A DNA stretch of 64,000 nt from Hypoxylon rubiginosum (Eukaryota; Ascomycota; Sordariomycetes; Xylariales; Hypoxylaceae). Below, piece after piece: positions 1 through 10,160 of the stretch. Position numbers and translations under genes: made by a program. Numbering within the stretch: position 1 is the first letter of the stretch; each line of letters starts with the position of its first letter. Location: the NCBI GenBank assembly GCA_902806565.1, contig CADCXA010000037.1, positions 558,001 to 622,000 of the forward strand, in the 5' to 3' direction. The notes beneath the pieces are model-generated. The model had not been told where the DNA came from, ran no database searches, and saw nothing but the letters and a program-made list of their open reading frames with translations.

Positions 1-2
1 TC

Positions 3-398
3 GACGAAATTCGCACGCGAAACGCCCGACTAGAACGCGCTAACGCAGACGGTGTGGAAGTGGGCGTCGCCGCGCCCGTGGATACCGATGCCGAGCGGCA
101 GGAGAGAGAGGACGCGGAGGCGGCAAGGAAGGCTTTCGAGTTCGCGCGGCAAGTCGACAGCATTATGGAAGAGGTCCCAGACGATGAGGTCGACGACGCA
201 GCTTCTGCATCTACTTCAGCGTCAGCTTCGCTCTTCACTCCTGAGGCTAGCGGCAGCCCGGTTCCCCAGCCGGAGCCAGCACCAACAGCAAGCACGGCGT
301 CCAAGGACATGCCACCCCCCTCATTCAAGCGGGTGGTCAAGAAAAAGAAGGATCATTCGGCAATGCTCGGCATCAAGAAGAAGCCGTCTCTCGTGTAA
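3..398 (+). CDS. 3' end of an unrecognised gene (C-terminal fragment)
   Basis: The reading frame is open from the window edge to a TAA at 396-398, so only the last 131 or so residues are visible. The piece begins with a charged, probably coiled-coil stretch rich in Glu, Arg and Ala, passes through an Ala/Ser/Pro-rich low-complexity segment (roughly 180-300), and ends in a strongly basic tail with the motif VVKKKKDHSAMLGIKKKP. Such a short conserved basic C-terminus is common in nuclear or nucleolar proteins, but I do not recognise the family and assign no function. The start and any upstream exons lie outside the window. The frame at 52-426 is a shadow. I am confident that this is coding because of the biased composition and the ordered basic tail directly before the stop. 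Confidence 0.6.
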   Translation, partial: DEIRTRNARLERANADGVEVGVAAPVDTDAERQEREDAEAARKAFEFARQVDSIMEEVPDDEVDDAASASTSASASLFTPEASGSPVPQPEPAPTASTASKDMPPPSFKRVVKKKKDHSAMLGIKKKPSLV

Positions 399-1611
399 GC
401 TACAGAAAATTCTGATCAGGTCATGACTGCTGGGTTTCCATAGCATTTAGCGGGCGGTATTAGGGCCGGGCTGGCGTATGAATTGAATGATTGGCAGGAA
501 CAAAACGAATATGTAATATTTTTTCGACCGTGATATCCCCCGATGCGACCTTACATTGCTTGGTTCGTTGCATACATACAAGGTCAGAGTAACAGTTTGT
601 TGCTGCTTTTCTTTCGCATGTCACCCCGTGACGCGCCCCCCACGGCCGGAGTTGGTCATAAAAATAAGATTCTGCATGAGAAAAAAAGGAAAAGGAAAAG
701 AAAACTGGTACGCTGACATAATTAGGGAGGGTGTCGTCGGCCCAGAACCTGCGGGGCTTACTGATGTACTGATGCGTATTAGAAAGTTGGTGATTGGGCC
801 GAGGGAAGGTATTCCGAACGAACGCCTTACCGTGCCGCCTAGATCACGTTCGGACCTTTCCATACTTGTCATACGATATACCCAAACACAGCATACGAGA
901 CACGACGATGGAGGGATTCGGGAAGCGTACCTATTCGACGTCGTTACCGGTCGAATGTATTGCCGGCGGGAGTTAGGCACCTTCGCGGATTATCAATGCT
1001 CGAAAGGGGAATATTAATATGGCACAAGTCAACATGCACAGCCAATGTGATCATGAGAAAATAGCATGTAAACGTTGTAATAGGTTGAACGTTCAAGATC
1101 GACCCGAACTAAGGTCGATCATCGTCAGATTCGTATTCTCGTACGACTTATCTCATCACAAGTCGTTTTGCTTAAGCTAAGTTATGTATCTGTCTCCTTT
1201 GTTGCTATGTCGGAGAACAAATGGGTTTAACCCTTCCACCGCACGCTTTGTTTCCCGGCGTCATCTGGCCTACGCGGCCGGATTGCTTTGTTCCCTGTGT
1301 TTCCCTCTCCATTGTTTCTCGTCGGGGTTCACCCGAAGCGATGACTTTCATGGGGCCCTCGTATCTGCCACGAAAGAAGGCCAACTCATGATTTGATGTA
1401 CAGATGCTTGCTTTCCCCAAGAAATCCCCGTGTAACGCCTAGCGTAGTAGTGTACATGTTGTGTGGCTACGAAGCTCTTTTCAAGCTGAGCCGATGTGTT
1501 TTTGAATTTATTCGCCGATCGTCATTTCGACGGTACTGTGTTCGTGTGCGTGTACGTATGTGCTTGTTTATTTCCATCTTTCTCGATCATTCTGTCCAAT
1601 ATATCTTAAAT
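399..1611. other. Intergenic region, no gene supported
   Basis: This lies between the stop of the first gene and the 3' end of the small Ser-rich gene, so the two genes are convergent. Open frames such as 556-1017 (+) and 1184-1396 (+) have no recognisable motif, and both strands are open over the same stretch, as expected by chance. Two 3' UTRs probably occupy part of it. Confidence 0.6.
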
Positions 1612-1857
1612 TCAGTCGTGGTATTCGACATCCGGACTCCTCGACGACGTTGATCCTGTTGATGATGATGACGTGCCGTTGGGTAGACCGGGAAAGTGAG
1701 AGCGCGACGTCCGGCCGTTTCGCCGACTCGTGGGCATGTTCGCAGCCTCCATCTGCCTCTTGGTGTGTTGGTGCATGGACCGAGCGTAGCTTGCCAGGTC
1801 TACTGGCGGGGGAAGCGACGACGGCATGGAAATAGAGTAATTGCTTCGGGAAGACAT
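1612..1857 (-). CDS. Small Ser-rich conserved hypothetical protein (81 aa)
   Basis: This is a single-exon frame of 81 residues. I start it at the ATG at 1857 because the minus-strand context CATCCACCATGTC is an excellent fungal start context; the open frame extends 35 codons further upstream, but that part reads like a 5' UTR. The protein has a Ser/Met/Pro-rich N-terminus, a conserved-looking helical core (DLASYARSMHQHTKRQME) and a Ser/Thr-rich tail ending in EYHD. There is no signal peptide or membrane segment. I believe similar short proteins with the ASYARSMHQHTK core occur as hypothetical proteins in other Sordariomycetes, but I cannot name a function. The TATA element and pyrimidine-rich stretch upstream suggest strong or inducible expression. 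It could instead be spliced upstream, with the longer N-terminus used. Confidence 0.6.
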   Translation of the reverse strand: MSSRSNYSISMPSSLPPPVDLASYARSMHQHTKRQMEAANMPTSRRNGRTSRSHFPGLPNGTSSSSTGSTSSRSPDVEYHD

Positions 1858-2040
1858 GGTGGATGTTTTGATGTTTGAGACGCAGTCTGGTGTAGAAGGA
1901 AGATAAGGGGTTTCAAGCCGGCTTGATCGTTGATGGGATTGGGTTGGATTGTGGAATGACAAAGAAATCTGAAGCCAGTTCGTACTTAATGATGAATGAT
2001 GATATCGTTATGTGAAATATCTGAGGAGAGACGGGGGGTC

Positions 2041-2079
2041 TTATATATGTAGGAGCGAATATGGGAAAGGGAGGGGGGG
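2041..2079 (-). promoter_or_regulatory. Core promoter of the small Ser-rich gene: TATA element and CT tract
   Basis: On the minus strand a pyrimidine tract of C and T (about 2060-2079) is followed by ACATATATAA (2041-2050), a good TATA element about 185 nt upstream of the ATG at 1857. The stretch between is AC/CT-rich and lacks ATG for most of its length, like the 5' UTRs of highly expressed fungal genes. The assignment is by pattern only. Confidence 0.45.
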
Positions 2080-2515
2080 GACAATGGGGAAATACTCTAG
2101 GGGACTTCAGACGGCTTCGCCTAGGCTTCTTCAAAGATGTTGGGGGGGATGATAGACTGGCATTGAGGGTCCAGTTAGTAAAATGGAACTACTAGAACGA
2201 CCATCGACTGCATACAACCGTACTTGGCTGCTTAGGTGTTGTGAGAAGTGAGATATGCGCTGATCGACATGTAAGGACGCCGTTTTAGTGTCGGGATGGG
2301 AAACTAAGCCTGCAGGCTATGGCGTAGGTGAGAGGCGACGGGCCAATGACCGGGCTAGGGCCATTAGACTTTCGCCACGAGCAAGGCTGATGATGCATTG
2401 TGCTCTCCAGACTTGCAGGCCGACTTGCAGACGAGCCGGCAGAGGTGACTAGCAGAAGATTCGCTGCTACGTCGTTAAGATTGGGCCATGCTACCACACT
2501 ACCACACTACCAACA

Positions 2516-2535
2516 CCCTGCCACACCCTGCCACA
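2516..2535. repeat. 10-bp tandem duplication (CCCTGCCACA x2)
   Basis: Two perfect copies of a 10-bp unit adjoin. Just upstream, at about 2490-2511, is a second short repeat with unit TACCACAC, and just downstream is a degenerate CAGGCTTCC-type repeat to about 2580. The cluster is consistent with replication slippage in non-coding DNA. Confidence 0.8.
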
Positions 2536-4143
2536 CCCGCATTACCTCCCAGGCTTCCCAAGCTTCTCAGGCTTCCCAGGCATGTAAAGTGTGGTAAGAA
2601 TTGGCATGTTCGGTCACCGCTACCGGGTGAGGCCTGGGGGTCAAGGGATCAAGGGGTCAAAGGAGTCATGTCTCTCTTTTCCCCCATCTTCACAACCCGC
2701 TTCCTCCCGTGGAATAGCAGAACTCTACGTGAGTCAATCGGGAAAGACCCTGACGATCTTTGTCGAGACCTCTTGAAGTCATCGCGTCTATCGCATATGT
2801 CATTCTATTGGCCACAACCTCCATAGCTGCCTCTACCGAGACGGAGTGGAGGCTCGGCGGACAACCTGCGTTAGCACCGTGGCGTATGTAGATGTAGCAT
2901 GTACGTATGTAGTCATAATCCCCCCAGCTGGGAGGTTTTTTCTTTTTCTTTTTCGCATTGACGATGGAACCCAACTTTCATCGAAAATCTAATCATGCGT
3001 ATCTCATTTCAACACAGCTGAAGATTCAATGAATTGTGTAGCAACAAAGTTGCAACGTAAAAGACGATTAGTTGCTTGTGAAACCAATAAGCTATGCTGT
3101 GACGTCATAAGAAACGCTAAATAAGATCTCGGCGAGTCATCGAGCACGTGCAAAGAAAATAACGGTTTGACATTAAGAATGTATTCGTACGGGAAAGCTC
3201 ATTTGAAAGTACTTCGTATTCTTAATTCAGTTGGCCTGCCACATAAGATTACTTCTCAGATAGATGAAGAAAAGCAATCGATGTTGCAGACACGTTTGCT
3301 TTTTTCGCTTGTCAAGAACAGAAGACTAACCAATCCTTGTTCTCTTGTTCCCATTTCGGTAGTATCGTCTAAGACACCATGTGACTTCAAGGAAACAGGA
3401 ATTCTAAAATTCAAAACGATTTACGCATATAAATCCGAAGGCTTTCTAACTGTTCGGTAGCTCGATGCCAATCTTCAACGATAGTAGTGCGAATCGGACA
3501 CACGAGCAGACGACGGGGACAACCAGCTTGGTTGTTGGAGTGTCTCTCAGTTTGCCATATTTTCGGAGTCACATTAAGGGTCCCTCCTCGCCTCTCGGAT
3601 TGGCAATAATGCATGTTTCACTCTGTGCTTGTCGAAAATGTCCCCAAATCTCGTTATAGGTACGAGTAAGAATAATGTTTGAGCCGGTACCTGAGAAGCG
3701 ACTCAGGGTCCGGAAGGCATTCTATTAGGTACTACATTGTGCACCCACAACGGCAAATCTGGTGTACTGCTTTAGTCTGCACTGAGATGAGATGAGATTG
3801 AGATGCTAGTGGGATTGGATCCGAGTCAAGCGGGATGCACGTCAGTTAAGGGCAGGCAAAAAAACAACATCAACAACAATAGACAAGCAAGCCAATAAAC
3901 TGGCAGACTGGGCTGACTGGTCGAGCGAGTCGAGCTTCGTGGGATAAGGTTAATTAGTAGCCGCAAAGCAAAATAGGGGTCCCAGGGGTACAGAGCAGAT
4001 CAGGATCTACCCGGTACCAGTACCAATCGCAGTATGGTCGAATAAGTCGGAAGCAAACGATCCTCGAAAGGGACATCTAAAAGACGCCACAGACAGATGA
4101 ATGCCAATGGGTTGCGTTTGTTTAATGCATGCATGCAAGTATG

Positions 4144-4153
4144 TACCTAGGTA
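4144..4153. repeat. TACCTAGGTA palindrome (first of nine perfect copies)
   Basis: This perfect 10-bp palindrome recurs at 8652, 24920, 36536, 44983, 47772, 48826, 50377 and 55073, with near-copies at 7214, 11138, 15807, 37172, 53022, 56775 and 57078. All copies lie outside coding exons. Copies are often extended by ACCT or AGGT units into short inverted repeats. Confidence 0.85.
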
Positions 4154-4414
4154 CGTATACGTAGCTGTGAGGTAGTCTGGTAGTCAGACAAACGAAGGCG
4201 GTGACGCCGCTAGTCCGGAATTGCGGATTTTTTCAAGTATCACTTTGAGCGCCATTGCCATTTTGACCATTCTCATTCCGGTGTCAAAGCGGGTACGTAC
4301 ATGGGCTAATGTAAGGAAAATGCGAATGTAAGGGGAGATGAAAGCGAAGTTGTCAAATGTCAGATCTGTATGACAGCTGTCAGCACTTAGATTGTCCAAG
4401 CCCTGTCTGCCTGT

Positions 4415-4438
4415 GAGGTCAGAATTGAGGTCAGAATT
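4415..4438. repeat. 12-bp tandem duplication (GAGGTCAGAATT x2)
   Basis: Two perfect head-to-tail copies of a 12-bp unit lie in non-coding DNA. This is the longest unit among the two-copy tandem duplications that recur through the intergenic parts of the window. Confidence 0.85.
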
Positions 4439-7219
4439 GGTCCGTGCCCCCTTTTCATCCCCTGTCGAACGGACAAGCCTGATGATGTCAGCTGTCGAAC
4501 TCTCGGCCAACTTCACTCTTCACACCCTTTTCCCACTTACATGGATCTTATCTGCCCGTTCCTTTTACTTCGAACACGTACATATCTTTCTACACATGTG
4601 ATGCGTCTATTACATGGCCAAGCTAACCTGGTCAGCTTGTTGTCGTTGGTATACGGTATTGGCGTGTGTTGTAAGAGGCTCTGTCTGCTACACCTCATAC
4701 ACTCCACAAATCCTGTTAGATCAACGCCGGGAGGAATAGTAAAGGCTGCAGCCGTCCGATGTGTGTGTGGTTGTGTTTAGGGGTCTCGATCTCGAGCTCT
4801 CGCCACCGAGCCCAGACCTTTCCAAACCCAAACCCTCGCCGCGAAGAGCTGACCTCACCCTTCCCCAGTTGATCCCACGTGATGACGAAACTCGAGGCAA
4901 ATCATAACGTCCCGCTACGTCGCTGTTCTCCTCAAGCAGCCTGGCAGTCCAGAATCGGCCTTTCCATTTGTGCTTCATCCATACACCTCTCCCTCGCTAA
5001 ATTGATGCGCGGCTAACTAGAATTTTGGCTTGTGTTCGCTCCTTGAAAGTTGAAAGGCCATGGCATATCAAGTCTGACATCAGACCAAATTCTGACTTCC
5101 CGTTTGCACCACCTCGTTGGTCATATCAGGACCGTTCGGTTTGAAAGTCGATGTTGGGATCGAGATATGTGCTCGTTTCGGTTTTAGTTTGCCAGTACGC
5201 TGCTTGCTTTAACCGGCCGAGAACTTGGCTCTCCATAAACGCGGGATGGAGAGGTTCGACCAGCTGGCGATCACGATGAGCCCGTCACGACGCCGTCCCG
5301 ATCCGGAAATCATACGTCACAGCACAGGCTAGCAAACGCCCGCAAATGGATATCCCTTTTTGACTCTATACCTAATCCTCTTATATTTTCCCATATCGAA
5401 TTTAGGGTACCACATCTTAGGTCGGTAAAGAATATCGGATACTCCATAATCATATTTTAGCAACCTTGTCGACCTCATGGCTGCCTGGGTAGGTAAGAGA
5501 GCAGCCATCCACCGATGGATATGCTTACACCGGTGGTGGAAGAACAGCCCCCAAGCAGTCGACAAACTGCCGCCGACATGCATTATTCCGAACCTTGTAA
5601 TGACGTGTCTCGGGCCGTATCCGCGGTGGTACGCCCCGATTACTACAGGCAAACTAGTCGCACGGATCCCCGTCCATGACATTGCCAAATCGTCATTTCA
5701 GCTGGGTAACCTCCTGAAACCTGCGTCATCGGACCCTTTGAGGCATCTACATCACTATGATTTCAGCTGAGTTCAGGCGGCGTCGAGTATCTATCCTTTC
5801 GAGGCTGTATTGGGTGGTAATAAGCATGACTGCAAGAGTGTATCGTGGTTTCGTATCGTAATTTTGCGAGGTCATAATCCGACCTAGGGATCTACGTCAC
5901 ATCGCGAGTTTGGCCCTGCGCTTCCACCTCCACAACGTTCCGTATCTGCGAAAGGATCATGATCTGTTGTATACTATCCACTCACATCCGGAATACGAAC
6001 GGTCAGACAGTGAGGATAGCGTGCTATCGTCGTTTCTCTTCTGACGTCGATCACAGCACTTCCGCCTGCGTGGAAAGATATCCAACATTCCAGCTCACTC
6101 TACAAAGTTTCTTCTACTGATGTTCCTTATCTCGTGTGTATCACAATTTATTACAATTATAGCTTCGTTGTACCCCTGAACGTACGATAGCATCTCTCTA
6201 ACTCGCCTGTTTGCTTGTATTCAAAATAAGAAAAGATGTTGTGTTAGTAACGATCTCAGTTCTTGGTCATTCTATGCGCCACTGCGCACCTCCAATACTT
6301 CAAACTCAAAGCCTCTAAACGGAATTGGGTAATGGGTAACATTCTAGCCTTGGTTTTTCTCAATCAGCCCCTATTTGCCGGAATCTCTTATCTATACCAG
6401 AATATTCCATCTCGTATTCTGGTGTTCGTTGGTTAACTGTATCACCTCTTACGTCATATCCAATATTCTCATCCTTTGTTATATCACGCACCGGGGTAGA
6501 ATTAACTTACTGGATTACATAACTTGGCTTACACACACGAACATGGCTGTTTGTAAGTTTCGAAGGGAGCGTGGGAAACCGAAATAGATTTAAGACACTT
6601 GTTAGGCGGAGAAAAGCACAAATCCAACATTCAGTACTAGTTATTTGTCGCGAAGCCAACCATGCGATACGCGCGATACGTAAACTATACTATTATTGTA
6701 CGAAGACTATGAATGTAAGGAGCTACCAAGCACCGTGTATATATAGAAAGCCAGGACAAAGGAAGCTACAAACCAAGGGGCCTAGCTCCCAAGCTATCCC
6801 TTTCCTTGTACCAACAAGCCTGTAACCCCTATCCATAAAGGTGACCAACAGGCCTGTGGCCCTATCCGAATAGCAAGGGCTAAGGTCCTGATACTATTAC
6901 TGTGTGCAGACTACGACCAACCTTTCGGTATCCTAAGAGAAATACAACGCCGTGAGCATCATTTACTGGAATAAAATTGAGAGAGGTCATCACGATTCAT
7001 CACAACTGAATTCCGCAAGGCACCTCCCCTGAGGTAGCTATGAATGATAGTTTAATAACAACGCTATTTAAAGTCTCGACCGAACCGCTTTCTCATATAA
7101 TGCTACTGTTCGACGAGGCTATGCTGGAAAACGATACTCCTTGATCTTCCCCATCAGCACGTACGAATTACTCGACCCCCGACGCTGACTCCGGCTTTTG
7201 TGATCTTGACTTGCCTAGG

Positions 7220-8188
7220 TTAGGTGTCTTCCATGATTGAGTCTTCCGGCTCTTTGGCCTGTCCATCCTCATATTGAATCCGATGTGTCACCGTCTCCAA
7301 CAACTCAACGGGCACCCGAGCTGGCTGAGAGCCATGAATCGCTCGGATTTGTTCTCCTGCCAGCGCATATTCTCGCTGCTGTAGCTCCAGGTCAGGATGG
7401 AAAGAGTGTTCTGAAGAGCTTGGAGTGCGCAGGTCGTCCTCGGCTCGCAAGGTCTCCGAATTACTTGAATTGTCGTACGTGGTGTCCATGTGTATCGACA
7501 TGGAATAGTTTGGTCCTATATACGGCGATTCTAGTGACGCCCCGGCAATATATGGCGTGATTCCCGTGCGTGAGTTGACGGCATCAGGTAGTTCTAGTTG
7601 CGCTTGAGATGGACCTTGCGGCATTGGATAACCAAACGCGCTTGAATGGCCGTCTATAGATCCTGTCTGCGATAGTTGAAGCCCGGGGAAAGCTGTCTGC
7701 GCAGACAGTGATAAAGGCCTAGTTTCGGGAGGGTCTTGTAGGTTTAGAGTACTCAACGACGTGAGCGCCAGGTTTGGGTGATCGTCGAGAAGATTTGATA
7801 GACTGAGCTGGAGTTCTACCGGCACTGTATAATTCAAGGAATCCATGTCAAACCCTTCCCTCGCATCGTGTAATCCTAACTGTGTATTCTGAAGACTCCG
7901 AGAGGAACTCGAACCACCCAGCGCATTGTTCTGGAGGAGTGGATGCCCATAGGCTTCTAGCTGGTTCCGCGTATATTCCTGGCGATGTTTGGCAACACAC
8001 GCTCCGAGGTATTCCGCTGGTTCCTCCAGTTTGGGATCATAAAAAGGGATTTGCGTGCCGGGTATCCTGTCTAGCCGACGAAGTTCCTTCTTTCGTAGAC
8101 ATATCGAACAGGTAGCATTTACTCGTCGGATGAGATGTTTCTGGCAGTGTGCACAGTAATGTGATCTAGGACACTTTTGAACCCTCAT
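7220..8188 (-). CDS. Hypothetical protein with N-terminal zinc-ribbon-like Cys cluster (322 aa)
   Basis: This is a single-exon frame of 322 residues. The first 30 residues hold an ordered cysteine pattern: C6, then the pair C12/C15 (CAHC) and the pair C26/C29 (CSIC), with H9 and H18 nearby. That is the layout of a small Zn-binding ribbon or treble-clef finger. The segment after it is basic (RKKELRRLDR) and then moderately conserved-looking to about residue 85. The remaining 230 residues are Ser/Leu/Gln-rich and probably disordered, ending in an acidic tail (EDSIMEDT). This organisation would suit a fungal regulatory protein, but it is not the Zn2Cys6 cluster of classical fungal factors. I do not recognise the family. 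The start at 8188 is the only Met before the Cys cluster. The coding call rests on frame length and the ordered Cys pairs. Confidence 0.6.
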   Translation of the reverse strand: MRVQKCPRSHYCAHCQKHLIRRVNATCSICLRKKELRRLDRIPGTQIPFYDPKLEEPAEYLGACVAKHRQEYTRNQLEAYGHPLLQNNALGGSSSSRSLQNTQLGLHDAREGFDMDSLNYTVPVELQLSLSNLLDDHPNLALTSLSTLNLQDPPETRPLSLSAQTAFPGLQLSQTGSIDGHSSAFGYPMPQGPSQAQLELPDAVNSRTGITPYIAGASLESPYIGPNYSMSIHMDTTYDNSSNSETLRAEDDLRTPSSSEHSFHPDLELQQREYALAGEQIRAIHGSQPARVPVELLETVTHRIQYEDGQAKEPEDSIMEDT

Positions 8189-9157
8189 AGTCGTAATTAG
8201 ATAGGTAGTAGGTAGCTAGCTATAATGATGTCGCATGCCTTGGAATAAATGACATTGATCGTGGATGATAGCTGAAGGTTGTAGACATACTTGTAGTTCA
8301 AATGTATCATAGAGGCGTACTCTTGCTTTTAGCGTACATGTAGGATAGCTGATAATAAGACGTGGCTGCCGTAAGGTTTTCACGGATAACAAACGAGGTA
8401 GTTACTATGTGAAAAGGGAAGGAGGAACAGGCAATAAGTAATTATTTAGGTGCTCAGTTATACTTTCTTTAAAGAGCTCTGTTATCGTGGAGTTTGTCTA
8501 TCCTTCAAAAGGGAGGCAGATGAAAAAGAGTGCTAACAACATTGCACCAGTTATTCACATCTATACCACGCCTACCTGCTCACTCACACGTAACCAAGCC
8601 CATACATTGATCACATTATGTTCTTCGAGAAAATATCATACAATTGAAAACTACCTAGGTACCTACTTACCTATTGAAGTACATAATAGATGTGAGAATA
8701 ATCGCCTGCCCCCCGCATCAACAGCTTTAATGAATAGCTCTTTATATTGAGATACTGGGTAAACTAATTATTTACCTAACCTATGTAGGTACTTTCCACA
8801 CCGCTGTGTTGAGACTGAAACATAGTCCCCAGTGTTGATACGTCGGTGATAGCTAGGGAGTAGGTCGTGAATAAGGAAAAGGGGCGAAATCACAGACGTC
8901 TGCTTAGCTAAAGTCCTTTGAATTTCTATCATCCATTTATACCAGACCGGTCCATAAACATACGCTACTACTTTTAATGTCATGTTTGTCTCGTCACTGA
9001 TTCAGAGCTATTCTCGTGTCATATGTTTCAGTTTCTACTTCAGGTCAGATCCTAGATATGTTGGATATTACACAAAATTGGTAATAGTCATTGAATTGCT
9101 ACGCTAACAAACTGCTGCTTGAATTAAATACGTAAAACCTCGATCAAGGACACAACG
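8189..9157. other. Intergenic region, no gene supported
   Basis: This AT-rich spacer separates two genes on the same (minus) strand. It holds a perfect TACCTAGGTA palindrome at 8652-8661 and related TACC/GGTA steps to about 8790. The frames seen here (8487-8750 plus, 8768-8983 minus) have no motif. The part next to 8189 should carry the promoter of the zinc-ribbon gene. Confidence 0.55.
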
Positions 9158-10060
9158 CTACTCGTAAAACACTAAGCACCGCACCTCTATGCTCTGCCGA
9201 GCCGGCGCGTCCCCGGGGGTCTGGGGGTCGACGAAGGCCGTGTGCGGCGTGCGCACCGCGATCCCGTCCTTGCCCCGCGGCTGCCCCTCGCCCCAGGAGT
9301 CGTAGCACTTGAGCAGCAGCACCTCGTCGGGCGTCATGTCCTTCTGGTAGTAGAACCGGTGCGCGTCGCTCGGCGCCACCGACATGGTCTCGCCGCGCGC
9401 CTCGTACCCCTCGGTCGAGTACCACTTCGACTCGTCCGGGCGCACCTCCTTGCCCCTGTCGTCGTGGTCCGCCGCCGCCGCCCCGTTCTCGCGCTTGGGG
9501 TATAGTAGGTCTACCGGCACGTAGTCGGCAGGCTTCGTGGTGCGCCAGTCCACCACCGCTAGCGGGAAGTCGCTCGCCGGGTTCGCGATCGGCCGCCACA
9601 CGTTGATGATCTGAAAGCGCCCCTTTAGCAGCTCCTCCGCCTCGTTCGCCGGCAGGTGCCGCCGCACTCGTGCTTCCGCGGCCGCCGGCGTCTGGTCAAC
9701 GTGCACTTGCTGAACTGGCGCCCGGGCCGCCTCGGGGGTCCGCCGCCGGATGGTGTGGTCGAAGATGGCGACCTTCTTGATGCCGGGTATCCGCTTCTTC
9801 AGCAGGTCCTCGACTTCCCGGTAGTACCCGGCGCGTACCGTCGCGTCGTCCGTGAACGCTTTCTCCTTGCTCGGCTCCTCGTATACAGCGAACCCCGAGA
9901 TGTCCGTGGAGAATTGGCTCTCCTGCCCCCGGAGGTTGTAGACCGAGCGCTTGTGGTCAGCTAATTTGAACGAGGTAGCGTCGGCGTCGACCTTCACCCA
10001 TGGTTTCGTGCCCTGAGGGATTGCTGACGTGTCGATGTGTCTGAACACGGCCGTTGTCAT
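9158..10060 (-). CDS. AsaB/CmcJ/NvfI-family oxidoreductase (GA4 desaturase-like)
   Basis: The single-exon protein is 300 aa when started at the ATG at 10060 (MTTAVFRHID); the open frame continues to 10159, but those 33 residues look like 5' leader. The family is recognised by the order of its motifs: an HVDQ motif at about 120-123, INVWRPI at about 152-158, LLLKCYDS near 245, HTAFVDP at about 273-279 and the terminal RQSIEVRCLVFYE. The H-x-D pair with a distal His and Arg fits Fe(II)/2-oxoglutarate oxygenase-like chemistry. Members act in fungal secondary metabolism (hydroxylation or desaturation, as in aspergillic acid formation), but the substrate cannot be read from sequence. No synthase, P450 or transporter of a cluster lies beside it. 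The gene is strikingly GC-rich with G/C third positions, unlike its flanks. The antisense frames at 9242-9505 and 9656-9964 are GC shadows. Confidence 0.85.
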   Translation of the reverse strand: MTTAVFRHIDTSAIPQGTKPWVKVDADATSFKLADHKRSVYNLRGQESQFSTDISGFAVYEEPSKEKAFTDDATVRAGYYREVEDLLKKRIPGIKKVAIFDHTIRRRTPEAARAPVQQVHVDQTPAAAEARVRRHLPANEAEELLKGRFQIINVWRPIANPASDFPLAVVDWRTTKPADYVPVDLLYPKRENGAAAADHDDRGKEVRPDESKWYSTEGYEARGETMSVAPSDAHRFYYQKDMTPDEVLLLKCYDSWGEGQPRGKDGIAVRTPHTAFVDPQTPGDAPARQSIEVRCLVFYE

Positions 10061-10160
10061 GTTGGCTTTTTGCGCAATGAAAGGTGTGATGAGTGACTTG
10101 GAACTATGGTGCAGCGTCTGAGCTATGGTCTGTCTTGCAAATGCTGGTATCAAGGTCATG

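Larger units (their letters stand above)
2130..7219. other. Gene-free region of about 5 kb
   Basis: I find no convincing coding region on either strand. Open frames of up to 119 codons (for example 5329-5688 minus and 4184-4516 minus) have composition expected by chance and no motif. The stretch contains short tandem duplications (2516-2535, 4415-4438), one perfect TACCTAGGTA palindrome at 4144-4153, and an AT-rich part at about 6100-6700. Confidence 0.55.

Noticed and set aside
9144..9599. A 151-codon minus frame inside the AsaB-like gene
   Set aside because: It is a shifted shadow of the real frame in GC-rich DNA; the HTAFVDP and NVWRPI motifs are in the other frame.
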